From positions 1 to 64,000 of the forward strand of contig NZ_JXMW01000012.1 in the NCBI RefSeq assembly GCF_002072215.1: a stretch of 64,000 nucleotides of DNA, read 5' to 3'. The notes below the pieces were generated by a model. The model saw only the letters and a program-made list of their open reading frames with translations. It searched no databases and was not told the DNA's origin. Below are positions 63,620 to 64,000 of the stretch, piece after piece. The first letter of the stretch is position 1. The number at the start of each line of letters is the position of its first letter. This stretch comes from Methanobrevibacter arboriphilus JCM 13429 = DSM 1125. GTDB taxonomy: Archaea > Methanobacteriota > Methanobacteria > Methanobacteriales > Methanobacteriaceae. A program made the position numbers and the translations under genes.

Positions 63620-64000
63620 TTAATTATTTTCAATTTGGTGCTCAACCATATCATTTACTAAGTTTAAAAAATTATCCATCTCTTTATAAGGAACCATAGC
63701 TCCAGCAGCTATATCATGGCCCCCACCTTGACCCCCAAAGCTTAATGAACTATCATGGAGAACTTTTCCAAGATCTACTCCTTTTTCTATCATGTCTCTT
63801 GTTGTTCTTCCAGAAACTTTTACATCATTATGCATTCTAGCCATAGATAGAATAGGTTTATCACTATCTAAAATTTCAGCTGCAATTCCTACACTAGAAA
63901 TAGTACCCATGACACTTTTCAAGACTTTATCTTCACTATACACATACTGAATAAAGTCCATTTGAACTGCGCCCTCTCGCTTAATCCATTCCATTCCTTT
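63620..64000 (-). CDS. DHH-family phosphoesterase, C-terminal part only (runs off the window)
   Basis: The visible 127 codons are the C-terminal end of a DHH/DHHA1 phosphoesterase (RecJ-like or NrnA-like nuclease). The DHHA1 signature GGQGGGHDIAAGAM lies about 35 residues before the end, preceded by KVSGRTTRDMIEKGVDLGKV. The frame stays open to the right edge at 64000, so the N-terminal DHH domain and start lie outside; the ATG at 63994 is not the true start. In archaea such proteins are single-strand-specific nucleases or oligonucleotide phosphatases, some bound to the replicative GINS/MCM complex. The type cannot be decided from this part. Confidence 0.85.
   Translation of the reverse strand, partial: KGMEWIKREGAVQMDFIQYVYSEDKVLKSVMGTISSVGIAAEILDSDKPILSMARMHNDVKVSGRTTRDMIEKGVDLGKVLHDSSLSFGGQGGGHDIAAGAMVPYKEMDNFLNLVNDMVEHQIENN

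Overview
The window looks like chromosomal DNA of a methanogenic archaeon of the order Methanobacteriales, most like Methanobrevibacter. The evidence is very AT-rich DNA and a set of methanogen genes: F420-dependent methylene-H4MPT dehydrogenase (mtd), Ni-sirohydrochlorin a,c-diamide synthase (cfbB), O-phosphoseryl-tRNA synthetase (sepS), a TfrA-type fumarate reductase subunit, CTP-dependent riboflavin kinase, Alba, the large subunit of the archaeal phosphomevalonate dehydratase and DUF63/DUF1786 proteins. It also carries large secreted beta-helix 'adhesin-like' proteins typical of gut and rumen Methanobrevibacter. Genus and species are inferred. I see no rRNA, tRNA, CRISPR array or insertion sequence.

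Layout. 1-9.8 kb is housekeeping: a co-directional hisG, FAH-family hydrolase and MarR set; the amidohydrolase dadD; tfrA; then sepS, ribK and ribB. 9.8-23.3 kb is an adhesin island, all on the minus strand: a 606-codon beta-helix protein with a frameshifted C-terminal tail, a beta-helix protein cut by an in-frame TAG and followed by same-frame repeat remnants, a secreted Ig-like protein, a small membrane-anchored protein, and a 2495-residue adhesin ending in a transglutaminase-like Cys-His-Asp domain. 23.6-31 kb holds a GATase-BioD fusion, gatA, an orphan secreted protein, a decayed stretch with gene remnants, a HAD phosphatase and a TIM-barrel isomerase. 31-39 kb is an envelope and efflux block: PadR regulator, ABC-2 transporter, PQQ-type beta-propeller, aldo/keto reductase with an iron-sulfur tail, and a YhgE/Pip membrane protein. 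39-64 kb is mainly metabolism and information: alba, an isopropylmalate/citramalate synthase, DUF63, PHP, DUF1786, a polysaccharide flippase, a flavoprotein, a coiled-coil protein, amtB-glnK, trpB2, a ModE-like regulator, a ferredoxin with no normal start codon, hisB, mtd, cfbB, an oligosaccharide polymerase with a glycosyltransferase, a radical SAM/HhH protein, the aconitase-X subunit and the 3' part of a DHH phosphoesterase running off the right edge.

Start codons were re-chosen from Shine-Dalgarno position for several genes (dadD, FAH, the 674-aa adhesin, ribK, the coiled-coil protein, hisB, the flippase). Recurrent starts are TTG (sepS, glycosyltransferase), GTG (isopropylmalate/citramalate synthase) and possibly ATT (ferredoxin).

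The least ordinary observations are: (i) short 14-19 bp tandem duplications that begin in the last codons of at least six unrelated genes and run across the stop codon; (ii) a frameshift at an A8 run and an in-frame TAG in two adhesins, each followed by sensible coding sequence; (iii) the giant adhesin with a transglutaminase-like C-terminus coupled to a small membrane-anchored protein; (iv) paired TGTACA boxes upstream of trpB2; (v) inverted repeats upstream of amtB and the PadR gene; (vi) the ferredoxin with a good ribosome-binding site but an ATT start. I did not find a clearly new multi-gene defence or metabolic system.
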